A DNA stretch of 64,000 bases from Hemileia vastatrix. Taxonomy: Eukaryota; Basidiomycota; Pucciniomycetes; Pucciniales; Zaghouaniaceae. Below the pieces are notes generated by a model. The model made no database searches and was not told where the DNA came from. It was given only the letters and a program-made list of their open reading frames with translations. Position numbers and translations under genes: made by a program. Numbering within the stretch: position 1 is the first letter of the stretch; each line of letters starts with the position of its first letter. Below, one piece after another: positions 23,901 through 35,707 of the stretch. The stretch covers positions 19,344,498-19,408,497 of the forward strand of contig JASXTE010000017.1 of the NCBI GenBank assembly GCA_030280995.1, given 5' to 3'.

Positions 23901-25100
23901 GGTATTGGGTTTATTATTACTTTCATCCCTACAGATGCCTTTTCTTCTCTCCATTTGATCTTGATTCTAGAAGCTACATACAATTTGCCAATAAAAATGT
24001 TTGACATAAATTCTGCTTATCTTCATAGTACTCTAGATGAGGAACTGTATGTCCAGAAGCCAGAAGGTTTTAAATCTGGTAATCCAAACCATGTTTGAAG
24101 ACTTAACAAGGAATTATACAGGACCAGGTAAGAATCCAGGTGTTTATGGAAGCATCTTAGTGGTACTTTGTCTCATTGGGATAAAATTATAGTAAACAGG
24201 ATGCAAGAATTTATGTACTTTCTAAAGATGGCACTAAGGGTATGCTATAGATCCATGTTGACAATGGAGTAGTGGTTGGTAGTGATGTAGAGGTTTTGAG
24301 GATTTTGGAGGCAGATATTGAGAAATTTTTCTGAAATTAAAGTGTTCAGATGGTATAAAATCTATTGTAGGTTATTCTGTATCAAGATGTGAACATGGTC
24401 TTACAATTCATCAACTTAGTTTGGTTAACAAGATCCTCAATGAACACAATTCTGCAGGTTTGACTTCTCAGTCCCCATTTCCTGATAACCTATCTCTCAA
24501 ATCTCTCAAGGAAAGAATGGGAGCTCCTATTGAACCTGTCAAATTTTTTTCCGCAATTGGATTTTTGTCCTAGTTATTAGCTGACTCCAGGCCTGATTTG
24601 GTATGACATGTGAACTTCCAGACACATTTTGCATCAAGTCCTGGTAAATAACAATAGATTGTGCTAAATCATCCCATAAGGTATCTAAAAATCAACAACA
24701 ACATGAAGTTCCACCTTTTTCTGACATTTAAACAAGCCCCAGATACCAAATTTTACTGTGATTCCACATGGGGAGGTGAATTTTTACAGGCAACTGGGGG
24801 TCAGATTTTATTACTTAATAATTGTCTCATTTTATGGCAGTCATAAAAGCAATCAAGGGTAGCCAGTGTGTCACTTCACTCTGAGCTGATGGAAATGTGT
24901 AACACTACATAGAAAGCTTTATTGATGTGGAATTAGCTTAGGGAATTAGATTTGTGCAAGGGACCAACAAAGCTGTACTGTGATAATAAGGGAGCTATTA
25001 TGGCTTCCACTGACAGCCCTTCCAAGAAACAGTTCCAACATGCTGATTGTGACTTCTACTTTGTCAATGAACAATTCAATAGACATGATATCAATATTAA
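20990..25100 (+). pseudogene. Decayed copia gag-pol of the host element (continues at 32778)
   Basis: It is the same family as the minus-strand element at 56-61 kb. Gag fragments (YKGKDCG, then ISLFTDLINIS and KQPSFDDMF, 21457-21948), protease (VDTGLSHHVTGDVG, 22150-22195), integrase remnants, a long RT stretch (23421-24098 with DINSAYLHS) and RNase H pieces (FYCDSTWGGEF, LYCDNKGAIMAS) follow in order with many stops and frameshifts. Coding sequence stops at the TATTAA duplication at 25095-25100, where a Harbinger element interrupts it. Confidence 0.85.
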
Positions 25101-25398
25101 GGGTATGAATTTTAAGAGATTGGAAATTAAGGATCAGTAATTTTTTTTCCCTGGATCAGACATTATTAATTGCAGAAGTTTCTTATCCACAAGAACTTAG
25201 GCTAGTAGATAAGGAATGCGCAATAATGCTTTTTCCTGCCACTTATAACCCCATTTCCATTCCTCATTTTTGATCCCAAACTCATCACATCCATGAATAA
25301 TTTGTAAGCAAGTCACATGACATATAATTATGGATGCCATCCTTATGTCACTCTTCAATCTAGGCCACTTAAATTTGGTGACAAAAAGTTAAGATTTT

Positions 25399-26581
25399 TG
25401 TCAGCCTAGGTATCCCCAGGACTGAGTAATTCTTATTTTTAAAATAAGATAAACTTAATTAAATTAAGCTTATAAGTTAAAATTAAGGACATAATACTTA
25501 TATATATGGTTATAATACATATATATATATATAATTATTACAATATTATATGACTTATAGTAGTTTAAATAGCTTATCCATAGCCTAATAATACTTTTTA
25601 AGGTGTTAATGGAGTCATAATATACTTATCTTAAGTGTTATTAAGTAATTATAGACATACATAAGCTTATATGTATACATAAACTTAATATTCAGTGAAA
25701 TATGTGGTTATATTATGTATATTTAGGTCTATAAGTGGGTTTTAACCTCTTAGTAGCCTGTAACCTTTATTTTTCTGCCTATTTTAGGTCATATGGAAGT
25801 ATTCAGTGGATTCTCAACGCCTTCAAAAGAATATACACCTTTTTTCAGGCACATATATCCAGCTTGGACAACTTAATCTGATTCCTTTGATGGATTTTCA
25901 TGGATTTATGGGTTGGGATGTCATTACTGGGTTAATATGGATGCTTGGGGATGTTATTGTGGGCTTGGACAGTAAATTTTGTTCCTTTATATGCTTTGTG
26001 TTTCATTATATACTCTTTGGATGAGTTATTTTACCTGTTTCTTTATGGTATCCCCTTTTATCTGTTTATTCTATTTATGGTATGGGTCTGTGGTATCATT
26101 AATTATGATGGAGGGTCCTTACTGGAGGTCTGGGTGTTGAATATTCTTGAAGTGGACGCCATGGGGAGTTTATGGGCCCTCAAAGTGCTGTAATTTCTGG
26201 GGATAGCTGTGACATCATCTGGATTGAAGGTCTGTGCAGTCCAGTGGATTTTGGTATAAGTAAGGGAGGATTTGATGGGTTATTAGACATCATTTACTTA
26301 CTACACATTTAAAAAACACTATTAAACAATTATTATCATATATAAATATATTATAAAGCATTTATAAATTGATATTATCTTTATATTAGCTATAACTATA
26401 TTTTATTTATCTATTTTCCACCACTAGCACACATAAAAATCCAAGTATTGTGAGTTTATATTGAGAATAACTATTTCATTAGTCTTCCCCTGAGGTTTAA
26501 TCACTAAATAATTTAACCATAAGTAGTAGGAACATTAATATTTACTATTAAATCATACTTAGATACTAGCATACACTGACA
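25399..26581. repeat. Solo LTR B, inverted relative to copies A and C, with ATTTT target duplication
   Basis: It begins TGTCAGCCTAGG and ends ACACTGACA, the reverse of copy A. Perfect 5-bp duplications ATTTT sit at 25394-25398 and 26582-26586. It is inserted in the left part of Harbinger copy 2. Confidence 0.92.
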
Positions 26582-26665
26582 ATTTTTGTCTATCTGCACA
26601 ACCCCCCTGCTCATTTGGTGGTAAATTTCTGGCTCCCTCATCACCTAAACATTCAACCAACCACA

Positions 26666-28050
26666 ATGAAGCACCTCTCTAGTAGGAAGAAACTTTCATC
26701 CACTATGAATTTTATTTCTTTATCTTTAATTTCTGACTCTGATTTGGAAAACACTTTAGCTTATATGTTCATTCTTTCTAAAAAGCATTACATCAACCAA
26801 AGGGGACCATATCTTGTTCATGCTCACAGATACAGTCTTAACTCAATTCTTGAAATTCCCACTTTAAACTTCACACAACAATTTTGAACTACTTCTGATT
26901 CCTTCATCAAACTTTATCAACTCATCTCTGATCACACTATCTTTCTTAACAATGCTTGTAATAAGCAGCATGATCCTGACATTCAATTGTCTGTTGCACT
27001 ATGTTGCTTTGAATAAAATAGAAATGGTTCTTCTATAAGATTTTTGGAAAATATCTTTACCATAGGATATGGTACTGTGGTATTATACACAAAGAAGTTT
27101 ATGATTTCCATCCTTTCCCTCAAGTCTCAAAAACTTGTGTGGTCAACTTCACAACAGCAACTTAAATCTTCTCAAGTAATTCAAGCTTACTGTTTCCCTG
27201 GCTGTGTTGGTTTTTTTGAAGGTAAAACTGTACTGTTGAGTCAAAATCCTACTCTTTATGGCAACCATTATTTAGATTGGAAAAAAAGGTTTTATCAAGT
27301 TGTTCTCCAATTTCTTATGATTCATAAAATAATTTTGATTATCTATCTAGATACTCTATTTCTGTTCAACTTGTGTGTGATTTAAGTAAAAAAATTATTG
27401 GTTTTCATAGTGGCTTCCCTGGCTCATGTCATGACTCTCCCGTGCTCCAAAGAATGAGGATTTCTCAAAATCCTGACTCATACACTGCAAAAAATCAGGT
27501 GACCTGGTAGTAGGTGCCTATCCATATATTCAGTTATTGTTTAAAATTAAAATTGATTAGATGTTGCACAAGTTAGTGTGCTTATTTTTCATTGTGCAGC
27601 CTTTCCAGGAGGATTACAGATGAGCTGGAATTTAGTTAAATCATAGATAGAGATTGGCACTTGCTATCAGGTGCCCATGTTTCTTTTCTGCAGATACTTT
27701 GATGAGTCCCAGTAACTCCTTTCTGAATCAGAATATGCAATTGGAAAGTATATTATACCTACTTTCTGAGGTGAAACTTTACAAAATTACCCAAAAACAA
27801 CCTTAAATTATCACCTCACGCAATAAAGAGTACCAATTAAACATGCTATTGGAATTTTAAAGGGAAGATTTTCTAGTATCCAGGATCTTAGAATCCAATT
27901 TTTTAAAAAATTGGACATCAAAACAGAAAATCATTGAATAATGACTTGTGTAATACTCCAAAATATCCAAGCTGATCTAAAGGATTAGTGGTATGCTCTT
28001 TATGAAGAAGAGGATCCTGAACCCACACCAGCTCTCCCCCCCCTTGATTC
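26666..28050 (+). pseudogene. PIF/Harbinger DDE transposase, copy 2, heavily decayed
   Basis: It is homologous to copies 1 and 3: FLENIFTIGYGT, then YCFPGCVGFFEGKTVLLSQ where the first catalytic Asp is replaced by Glu, then SGFPGSCHDSPVLQRM and HAIGILKGRFSS in other frames. There are at least four stops (for example at 26884 and about 27014) and several frameshifts. It ends near the DLKD motif around 27975-28050. Confidence 0.75.
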
Positions 28051-28384
28051 ACAGAACTTATTTTCCACTGGGGTATACTCTATCATTATGCTAATAACAC
28101 TCCAAATTTTCTCAACACAACCCTTTTTATTTTTTCAATACTCTCCAAATGATCAAGTTGCATGTTTAATACACTTGGAATGGTTTTTTTATGAAGAATT
28201 TGATTTTAAATTTTCTGTTAAAGTCTCTTTTTTTCAACTCTCTTTGTCTTCCTTCATTAACTCAATGTGAGATCACATATTTTCAGCATTTGCATAATTT
28301 TTCATTCATTATTTTCTTCTTTCATCACTCATATCAATTTCATCTTCTGCAATTGCATCCCTCTTTTAATTTTAGCTCAATTGT

Positions 28385-28440
28385 TTTCTCAACTCATCTC
28401 TCCAGGTAAGTCATTTTTTCCCTTTTAATTTTAATTTTTG
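28385..28440 (+). other. Conserved splice-donor-like segment of the Harbinger family
   Basis: AACTCATCTCTCCAGGTAAGTC followed by a T-rich tract is present here, near 34755 and (inverse) near 5470-5500. It looks like an exon end followed by an intron start, probably in the leader of the TET-like gene. Confidence 0.4.
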
Positions 28441-28559
28441 CTAATTATTTTTTTCTATTTTTTTCTTTTTTGTAAGTGGGTTTTATTTTTATCTACAAGG
28501 TAAAATTAACTTTTTTTTTCTCTCCCTGTTTTCTTTCTTTTTTCCTCTCTTGTTCATCC

Positions 28560-28805
28560 TACTCTTGATCCCTCCTTGGCCTGGTTATTTCCCCCCCCAC
28601 CTACACCTCAAACAACAGCCAGGAAGTGAATCTCCTTGGCTGGAATGTTTTTTGTCCCCCCTACCTCTCCTTGTAAACACCAGCCAGGCAGCAAAGCTGC
28701 TCAGCTTGCATGATTTTTTTGTCCCCCCCACCTCCACCTGGCCACATAAACAAAAGCCTGGCAGGTGTGTTTTTGTCCCCCCCCCACCTCTCCACCACAC
28801 CTTTA
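28560..28805. repeat. C-rich repeated block with CCAGGCAGC-type motifs (Harbinger copy 2)
   Basis: Three to four imperfect repeats of about 60 bp, each with CCAGCCAGG/CCAGGAAG followed by a poly-C-rich CCCCCCACCTC segment. A matching block lies at about 34920-35230 in copy 3. There is no credible protein; the element is otherwise AT-rich. Confidence 0.65.
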
Positions 28806-29258
28806 ACTTTGAAATTTGATTGAAAAACATTGTCAAAAAATAAAATAAATGAAATATGTATCCTGCCCCCCCATATATGTCCCTGACTAAAAAAAAAAAC
28901 CAGTCAGTTATTGGGTTAATTAATTTTTTTTCTTTTTTTTATAGAATTTTAGAAGAATAATCCACACTTTCATTTGAAGTTAGAAACAATATTTTAGTGA
29001 TAAATTTTGAAGTTCATTTAAAATAATTATGTGATTTTTTTTAAGTATTAAATATTTTATATGTTTTTTTGACCAGTAATAATAATAATTATTTTTTGCA
29101 GAATCTTATAATAAAAAATCTGCACTTTTAATTGAAGTTAGAAAAATTTTTTTGGTGGAAAATTTTAAAGCTCTTTATTTTAAATTATGCAAGAAATTTT
29201 TAATTATTAAATAAATTTTGTGTTTTTGTTTGACCAGTAAAATAAATTTTCAAAAAAA

Positions 29259-30438
29259 AATTCTGTTTCTTCTGATTCAAGCCTTACAAGTATATCTTCA
29301 TCTTTATCTTCATTATCATCTTCTTCATTATCTATATCAAAAACTTCAAACAAAAAAAAGATAATAAATTGTATCAGAATAAAAGAAATTTAAAAAATAA
29401 AATACATTTGGATAGTTTTTTTGGCAACATATCAAACATCAAGTATTTTAAAACTAAATTTGAAATAAAATAAATATCCCAAGAAGCTACCTGAGGGTAT
29501 CAAATATCTAACTCAAGTAGGAGGCAATGAAGTTCAGGCTGTATTCAGTAATTCTTCAAAGCCTCAATTTATTAATGAAAAACATTCTTTTAATAGCTTA
29601 AAGGATGAATATTTTAGGCAACTATCTGACCTCATCACAACACTATATCAGATGGCTTTGGTTTGGTTACCAATTAAAAATAAGAATATGTTGAGTGGTA
29701 TCATGGTTAGTTTTCCATGGAGTCCAGGATTTTTTAAAGGTTATTCTCTTGTTAAAAATTATAATTTTCTTAATGATTAAAAAGTTACTCATTTTAATTA
29801 TACAGGCATCTATTCTTTGCTAAAAAATATATGTAAAGATGAAAAAAATAAAGATTTTTGAAAATGGGAATCTTCACCAACTTTTAACTCTTTTCTTGCT
29901 CTTTGATATACAAAACTCTGCAATAAAGCATTTGAAAAAAATTATGAACTTACAACCAGAGCTGGAATACCTAATTGGTGTGACTTAGAATGGGAAGAGA
30001 TTAGCATTGAATATCTATAATTCTCAAACATTATAATTACTCATTCTGGTTTTCATAACAAGATTAATACTAATTTGAATGATGCAAATTATCATACTTT
30101 GGGGATAGTCTCTTATATTGCTCCTATTACTGGAAAACTTATTTTTTCACCAGCTAAAATAAAATTTCATGGCTTATATTTTCCTTATCATAAGTTTATA
30201 ATAAATTTTGGACTAGGAAATGGAATCACCAAATCAGTTTGGAACTCTTCTCACAATAATCACCAAATTCCAAAAAGCTCCTTTAGGTTTGGAATCTTTT
30301 CACAACTTTACTCATTTTGGCTGCTCCTTTAAGATAAGTCAAAAGCTGATCCCAAAGATAAACAAGGTAAAAAAAGAAGGAAAAGGTAATAAATTAAATA
30401 CAACTCTAGGTAGATCAAAAATGTATGGGGATTTGTAG
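29259..30438 (+). pseudogene. TET/JBP-like 2OG-Fe(II) dioxygenase, copy 2, decayed
   Basis: It aligns end to end with copy 3 (35708-36879): Ser-rich N-terminus (NSVSSDSSLTSISSS), LPEGIKYLTQ, FRQLSDLITTLYQMALVWL, GFHNKINTNLNDANY, HGLYFPYHKFIINFGLG, SVWNSSHNNHQ, SQKLIPKINKVKKEGKG, ending YGDL. The core order (Fe-binding H-x-D after a GFHN motif, a beta-strand FIINF, then the distal His in NNHQ) fits the fungal Tet-like 2OG-Fe(II) oxygenase domain, which oxidises 5-methylcytosine or thymine in characterised relatives. The H-x-D reads N-T-N here, so iron binding should be lost. Frame breaks occur near 29780-30000. Family call is from pattern recognition, not a search. Confidence 0.7.
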
Positions 30439-31934
30439 AGTCACCAAATATTTATTATTCTTTCATAAATTTTTAGTAAATAAATCTGATATTTCAATTA
30501 ACTAAAGGAAAGTAATGGGCCAATGACCTTTGTGTTGTATTAATGGTAATCATGAGAACATTAATTTGTTTCATGGAGTTCCTCTATCCTATACCTGTGG
30601 AAAGCCCCAAACTTAGTTTCTAGACTTGATCTACATTTTGGCATGAGGAATGGTCATTAATTTAAAGCTAGTAAATTTGACATATCTTATTTACTCATTT
30701 AATAATTCATGTAATTATATTAATGTTTGGTGACTTGCACCCCTTAATTTTAAAAAAATTCAGGGGAGGGTATTGCCAAATTTTTAAATATAACATGCAA
30801 AATTGATGACTTCCAAATTTTTGGTGATACCCACCCCTTTCTTCAATAAAATGCAAGGGGGGGATGTGTTGCCAAATTTTCAAAACATAAAAAGAATTTT
30901 TGAATTAGATGTATTTATAAAAGAAAATTTATTTACTTGAATGTTAAATTGAAAAATTTGATTTAAAAACACAAAGATGTAAAAAATAGTGTGTCAAGTT
31001 TTGCCATTGGGACCCTTTAAAATTAACTTGTTACATTTCTTGATATGTTATTCAACTGATGATGGATAGAGTAATGAAATCTGGAGAAAATTATGAAATT
31101 ATTTCATGTCTAAAAATTATAAACAAAAGAAGTGGCAAAGAAAAAAAAACTAGTAATCAATAAAACATTTTCATTAAGTGATCAATTTTGTAAATAGATT
31201 TATTAGCTTTAACTCATTCTATAATGAAAACTTTCTTTTTGGAATAATATTCAAGTTGATACTTGAGTTTCATCTGAGCCAGTAGGAAATTCTACTCAAG
31301 AGATTTCTCCTCTTTCTTTGATTTTTCAATATTTAAAGTTTGCTCTAATTTCTTCGCCTTCAAGTCTTGTTCCCTATCATCCCTCCATGAAGATAGCCCT
31401 TATTTCCTCTCCTCTAAGGCTTGTTCCCTATAATCCCTCCTTAAAGAGAGGTCAAATCTTTGTTTTTAATAGTTAATAGTCTCTTGTGAGACTTCTAATC
31501 TACATAGATTGTTAAGAAATATTAACCAAAAATAAAACACAAGTAGACTAAACTATTTAGAGGTATTCCATCACTTACCAGCATCATGTTTTTTTAAAAT
31601 AATCTTTGATGAAGGAATAGGGGTTTTAGAAGTACTATCTCTTTCTTATTTTCTTTGACTTCTGAAATTTAGAGTAGTTGAAGGTCTTTGCTTTTTGTTA
31701 GAGGAATTCAGTATATTGCTGTCATCATCATCAATATTGGTAACTTCAGAGTTGCTTGAGTGTGGCTCCTGAGTTTGTTCATCAGCTTTTTTAGAAATAA
31801 GAAAAAGTAACTAGATACAAGAAAAACTCACTGGAGTTTTATTGGGTTGGTTTATATCACCATAAGGATCTATAGAAAAGATATCTTGATTTGTTGAAAT
31901 AAAAAGAGGCAAGGCTGGAGTGGAGGAAGAGGAT
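30439..31934. other. Non-coding part of Harbinger copy 2
   Basis: It includes the 3' flank of the TET-like gene (with a short repeated motif near 30770-30870, GCCAAATTTTTA/GGGGATG) and the probable C-terminal exons of the minus-strand Myb/SANT gene (31600-31900), too degraded to place. Confidence 0.5.
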
Positions 31935-32390
31935 TCAAAAAAGATTTCTCTCAATATCATGTTTGGATATATCATCTTCTCCATACAACATATTTGCCAG
32001 ATTTAAATCAGTTTGCTCTCCAAATATAGAATCCATCTCTTTATAGTAAGGACATAAAGAATCAATTTTATCATCAATATATTTAATGCCCTTACTGATA
32101 TAAATGTCAGTAATACCAAACCCAGTAGAAGATAAAATATTCCTAGCCTTCATGTATTTGGCTCAATAGTGCTTGAAGCTTTCAGAAATCTGTTTTTTAA
32201 AATGATTAATCCTTCCCTTTGTCTTATTTCTTAATTTTTTGGTCATTAAAAGATAGTCATTGACTTTTGAGGAAGGGGGCATCCTAATTTAGTTACATTT
32301 TCAGTACCAAAAAAAGAATCATAATTAGTTTCAGTTTTTAGCCAGTTGATAAGAATGAGGTGATTATCTTTTTTTAGTTGACGTGTCTTT
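31935..32390 (-). pseudogene. Myb/SANT-like DNA-binding protein, copy 2, decayed
   Basis: The minus-strand frame reads PPSSKVNDYLLMTKKLRNKTKGRIN, one stop, then AKYMKARNILSSTGFG, a short acidic loop, KGIKYIDDKIDSLCPYYKEMDSIFG and ERNLF. This is the C-terminal half of a widespread fungal family (STGFG...CPYY...MD.IFG) related to the Myb/SANT-like partners of Harbinger transposases. In known Harbinger elements the partner binds subterminal DNA and helps nuclear import of the transposase. Convergent to the TET-like gene. Confidence 0.7.
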
Positions 32391-32777
32391 GATTTCTTAG
32401 CTGATTGGTGGAAAAAGGGAATAGTTTGATTTGAAAAACAATTGGGGGAGGGTTGCCTTTGAGAAGATATGTGTGAATAGGCATGTTAAGATATTTGATG
32501 ACAATAACAAAAAGGAGCAGAAATAAGGAGATGAGATGGGGAGGAATCTGAATGGATTGAAGTTCACAGAAAGGTAGGGAGGCTTGCACATACAGAAAGT
32601 TGTCCAAGATATGGTTATAAAAATTGAGGATAAAAATTTCAGATAAGAGGTGGACATTGACATGTAAAATGTCTAATAACCCAATTATTTTCCAAAATAA
32701 TTGCAGAAAATAATTGGGGTATAAGGATTTATATCTGAAATCAATTTAATTTCAGATCCCCCAATTTTGATACCCCC

Positions 32778-32891
32778 TATTAAATGGGTCTCATCCAAAG
32801 ATCAAATAGCAGACCTTTTAACAAAAAAATTAAGCCCAAATATATGGCAGCTAAGGAGATGTTTACTTGGTGTTTATTATTTTTTTTTTCA
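32778..32891 (+). pseudogene. RNase H tail of the host copia element (continuation from 25100)
   Basis: The frame reads KWVSSKDQIADLLTKKL then SPNIWQLRRCLLGVY, the standard C-terminus of copia polyproteins and closely related to the end of the 56-61 kb element (KWVSTKDQVADLLTKNLGPN). It continues exactly from the codon interrupted at 25100 once the TATTAA-flanked element is removed. Confidence 0.85.
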
Positions 32892-32924
32892 TTAGGGGGT
32901 TTTGTTTCTAGAAAATCTGTACTT

Positions 32925-33070
32925 ACAAATCCACACTTAAATTTGACCAAATCCGCACTTATTTAAGTGTGGATATCCAAAGCACACTAGCCCCAACACT
33001 GGTGGATTTCAAAATAAAATAAGTCACTTATTTTACTCAAATCCGCACTTTCTCAACCAAAAGTGCTGAT
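32925..33070. repeat. Subterminal palindromic repeats of Harbinger copy 3
   Basis: Several copies of AATCC(G/A)CACTTA and its complement, for example CCGCACTTATTTAAGTGTGGAT and CACTGGTGGATTTC, are clustered here. The same motifs occur at 7260-7410 (copy 1) and 38220-38340 (right end). They are candidate binding sites for the Myb/SANT protein or transposase; function is inferred. Confidence 0.6.
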
Positions 33071-33214
33071 TTCACCATCAAGTCCCATTTCACTTATTTG
33101 TCAGCATCATCTAATTCATATGCAGCACTCCACAGAGTTACACTTCATAAGTCAAAACATTGTACATCAACATTGTACATCATTTACATTTTCATATCAT
33201 ATCATATAAGAGTC

Positions 33215-34345
33215 ATGTCTTCCGTACTCTCAAATTGCAATAAATTACATCAAGAAATAACTTTTAGAGGCCTTGATCTGTTCTTGGACTCTGATTGAAA
33301 TATTGATTCTGATATAGAAGAAGGTTCTGTTTTTTTATCAAAAATGGCCAGGAAATATTACCTTCTTCCTATAAAGCCTCAATTACTTCATAACCCCAAG
33401 GACACCAACCAAACACTTCATATTTTATCTGAGCCCAGTTTTAATCAGTTGTTCAGGAATTCTTAGGAAGTTTTCCTTAAATTTCTTGAGCTTATTCAGG
33501 ATCACTCCATGTTTCATAATAATTCTCAAAAAGAACAATTTTATGCTTCAATTCAATTGGCCATCACACTATGTCATTTGGGTTCTAATGTTAATGGAGC
33601 TGCCTTGAAATGTTTGGAAAAAGTCTTTGATTTAGGACATGGTTCTGCTAACACTTCTACCAAAAAATGCATCACTGCTATAATCTCCTTGGAATCTCAA
33701 CATCTTACCTGGCTAACAAAAGATGAGCAACTTGAACTATATCAGGTTATGCAAGCAGAGTGCTTCCAAGGATGCATTGGTTTCATTGATTGTACTACTA
33801 TTCCTTTGAGCCAGAAACATGATCAAGATGGAAAAAATTACTTTGACTTTTAAAAGAGGTAGATTACTTTTAATTCCTTTCCTTCTTTTTGAAACTAACA
33901 AAAACAACTATATCCTCTGTATAGATATTCAATTTCTGTTCAGCTTATATGTGAAATGAACAAAAAATTTATATCTTTCTTGGCTGGCTATCCTGGTTCA
34001 TTTCATGACTTCTACATCTTCCAAAAAATATAAGTTTCAAAAGAACCTAAAAAATTCTTTGATGAAGATCAGTATCTTCTGGAAGATTCTGCTTATTTGA
34101 ATGGAAAGTATAATCTTCCTGATTTTTGGGGAGCAGCTTCAGAGGACAGTCAAAATGACAAGCTCAACAATCATTTGGAAAAGTCAGAGTCCATATTAAA
34201 AATTCTATTGGAATATTGAAAGGTAATTTTTTTAGCTTAAGGGAATTAAGAAGTCATCTTAGAATTAAATCCCAAATGGAGGCAGGGATCAACTGGATTC
34301 TGTGTTGAACTATGCTTCATAAACTACTTTCTGACCTCAAAGATC
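33215..34345 (+). pseudogene. PIF/Harbinger DDE transposase, copy 3, decayed
   Basis: It starts MSSVLSNCNKLHQEITF. Clear transposase blocks: LFRNS-stop-EVFLKFLELIQDHSM, GAALKCLEKVFDLGHGS, GCIGFIDCTTIPLSQ (first catalytic Asp present), then after an intron near 33855-33925 YSISVQLICEMNKKFIS, GYPGSFHDFYIF, QYLLEDSAYLNGKYNLP, and a broken KILLEY block where the TEHSIG/Glu motif should be. Stops at 33296-33298 and near 33463 and a frameshift near 34190 disable it. It is the best-preserved first Asp of the three copies, but the Glu block is damaged. Confidence 0.8.
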
Positions 34346-34919
34346 AATTTTTAGAGTTTTATGAAGATGAACAAGTTAAAAAACCTCCCACTATATCCAA
34401 CACTTCTATTTCTAAATCAACTAGCACAAGGGAAAAAATTCTTCTAATAACACTCCAAAATTTCTCAACAAAACCCTTTTATTTTTTTCCGTACTCTACA
34501 AATGATAAATTTTCATGTTTCATTCACTGAGAATGGTAATTTTTTTTTGCATATTGACTTTGATTTTGAATTTTCTGTTAATTTCTCTTCTTTTAAATTC
34601 TCTTTGTTTTCCTTTATCAACTCAGCACAAAATCATATATTTTTGGCATTTGCATATGTTTTCAGTCATTTGGTTTTCCTTTCATCACTCATATCAGTTT
34701 CCTCTCTTTTTCTTTCATCCCTCAAATAATTTGAAGTCATTTTGATTTTTTCTCGACTCATCTCTCCAAGTAAGTCTTTTTTTATCCTTTTTTCTAGACT
34801 TGCAAATTATTAAATTTTTTTGTTCTTTTTTTTCTGCATTTTTTTGTCTGGCAAGTGCTTTTTTTGGTTTTCAAGGTTAGACTAAATTTTTTTTCTTTCT
34901 TCTCTTTTTTTCTCCATCA

Positions 34920-35230
34920 TCACCCCTTCTTGGTGTCCTCAAATGGTTTTTTACACCCCCCACCTTTCAATCCTGCCTGGCTTAGGTATTTTATATCTCC
35001 CCATTTGTCCCGCACCTCTCTGGCTTTGAAAACTCCAGTGAAACAGCAAAGCTGCCTGTTTGGGATACCAAACCCTCCCTGAACTTCCTGGTCTTAGAAA
35101 CCCCATCCAGGAGGCTTTGCTACCTGTCTGGGATATTTTATACCCCCCACCTCCCTGATCTCAGAACCCCATCCAGGAAGCTTCACTTCCTGGTTGGGGT
35201 ACCTTAACCTCCCCCCACCTCTCCCCCTAG
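34920..35230. repeat. C-rich repeated block with hairpin motifs (Harbinger copy 3)
   Basis: Three to four imperfect repeats of about 65 bp, each with CCATCCAGGAGGCTTTGCTACCT- or AGGAAGCTTCACTTCCT-type short hairpins and CCCCCCACCTC. It is equivalent to 28560-28805 in copy 2, between the transposase and TET-like genes. Possibly a shared regulatory or transcript structure; unknown. Confidence 0.65.
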
Positions 35231-35707
35231 TCTATCTAACTATACCACCACCCATCCCACAATATAAAAAAAAATCCAGCTAGGCTTGTGGTTGTCTGGC
35301 TAAACACATAACAACACACACCACCAGACATCTCCCTTAACATAGAAACAACAGCCAGGAAGGTTCACTAGATTCCTTGCTATTTAAAAGTGTGCAACAC
35401 CCACCCTCCATTCTAAAAAGTGAGCAGAAACAAAATGACTAGACCTATGCAGCCACCCCCACTTTTGTGTTACCTATCCTCAATTTCCTAAAAGAAACTT
35501 AACATATATGTATTAGAAAAATTATTATTATTTTTTTTTTTGCAGAATTTTGGAAAAATGTTTCTCACTTTTAATTGAAGTAATAATTATTCTTATTAGT
35601 TTTTTGCGGAAAATTTTAAAGTTGATTCATTTTAAATTATGCTAGTTTTTTTTCCTTTCAATTTTTTTGGGTTATAAAACATAACGAGTTTTTTTGTAGA
35701 AAAATAC

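Larger units (their letters stand above)
25101..32777 (+). mobile_element. Harbinger-type DNA transposon, copy 2 (transposase, TET-like, Myb/SANT)
   Basis: It begins GGGTATGAATTTTAAGAG and ends as the inverse of GGGGGTATCAAAATTGGGGG, with subterminal similarity around GAAATTAA...CAG. It is flanked by TATTAA at 25095-25100 and 32778-32783, which includes the TTA/TAA target typical of Harbinger. The insertion splits the copia RNase H region in frame. Inside, in order: solo LTR B, transposase (+), TET-like gene (+), Myb/SANT gene (-). All are decayed. Without the solo LTR the element is about 6.5 kb. Confidence 0.8.
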
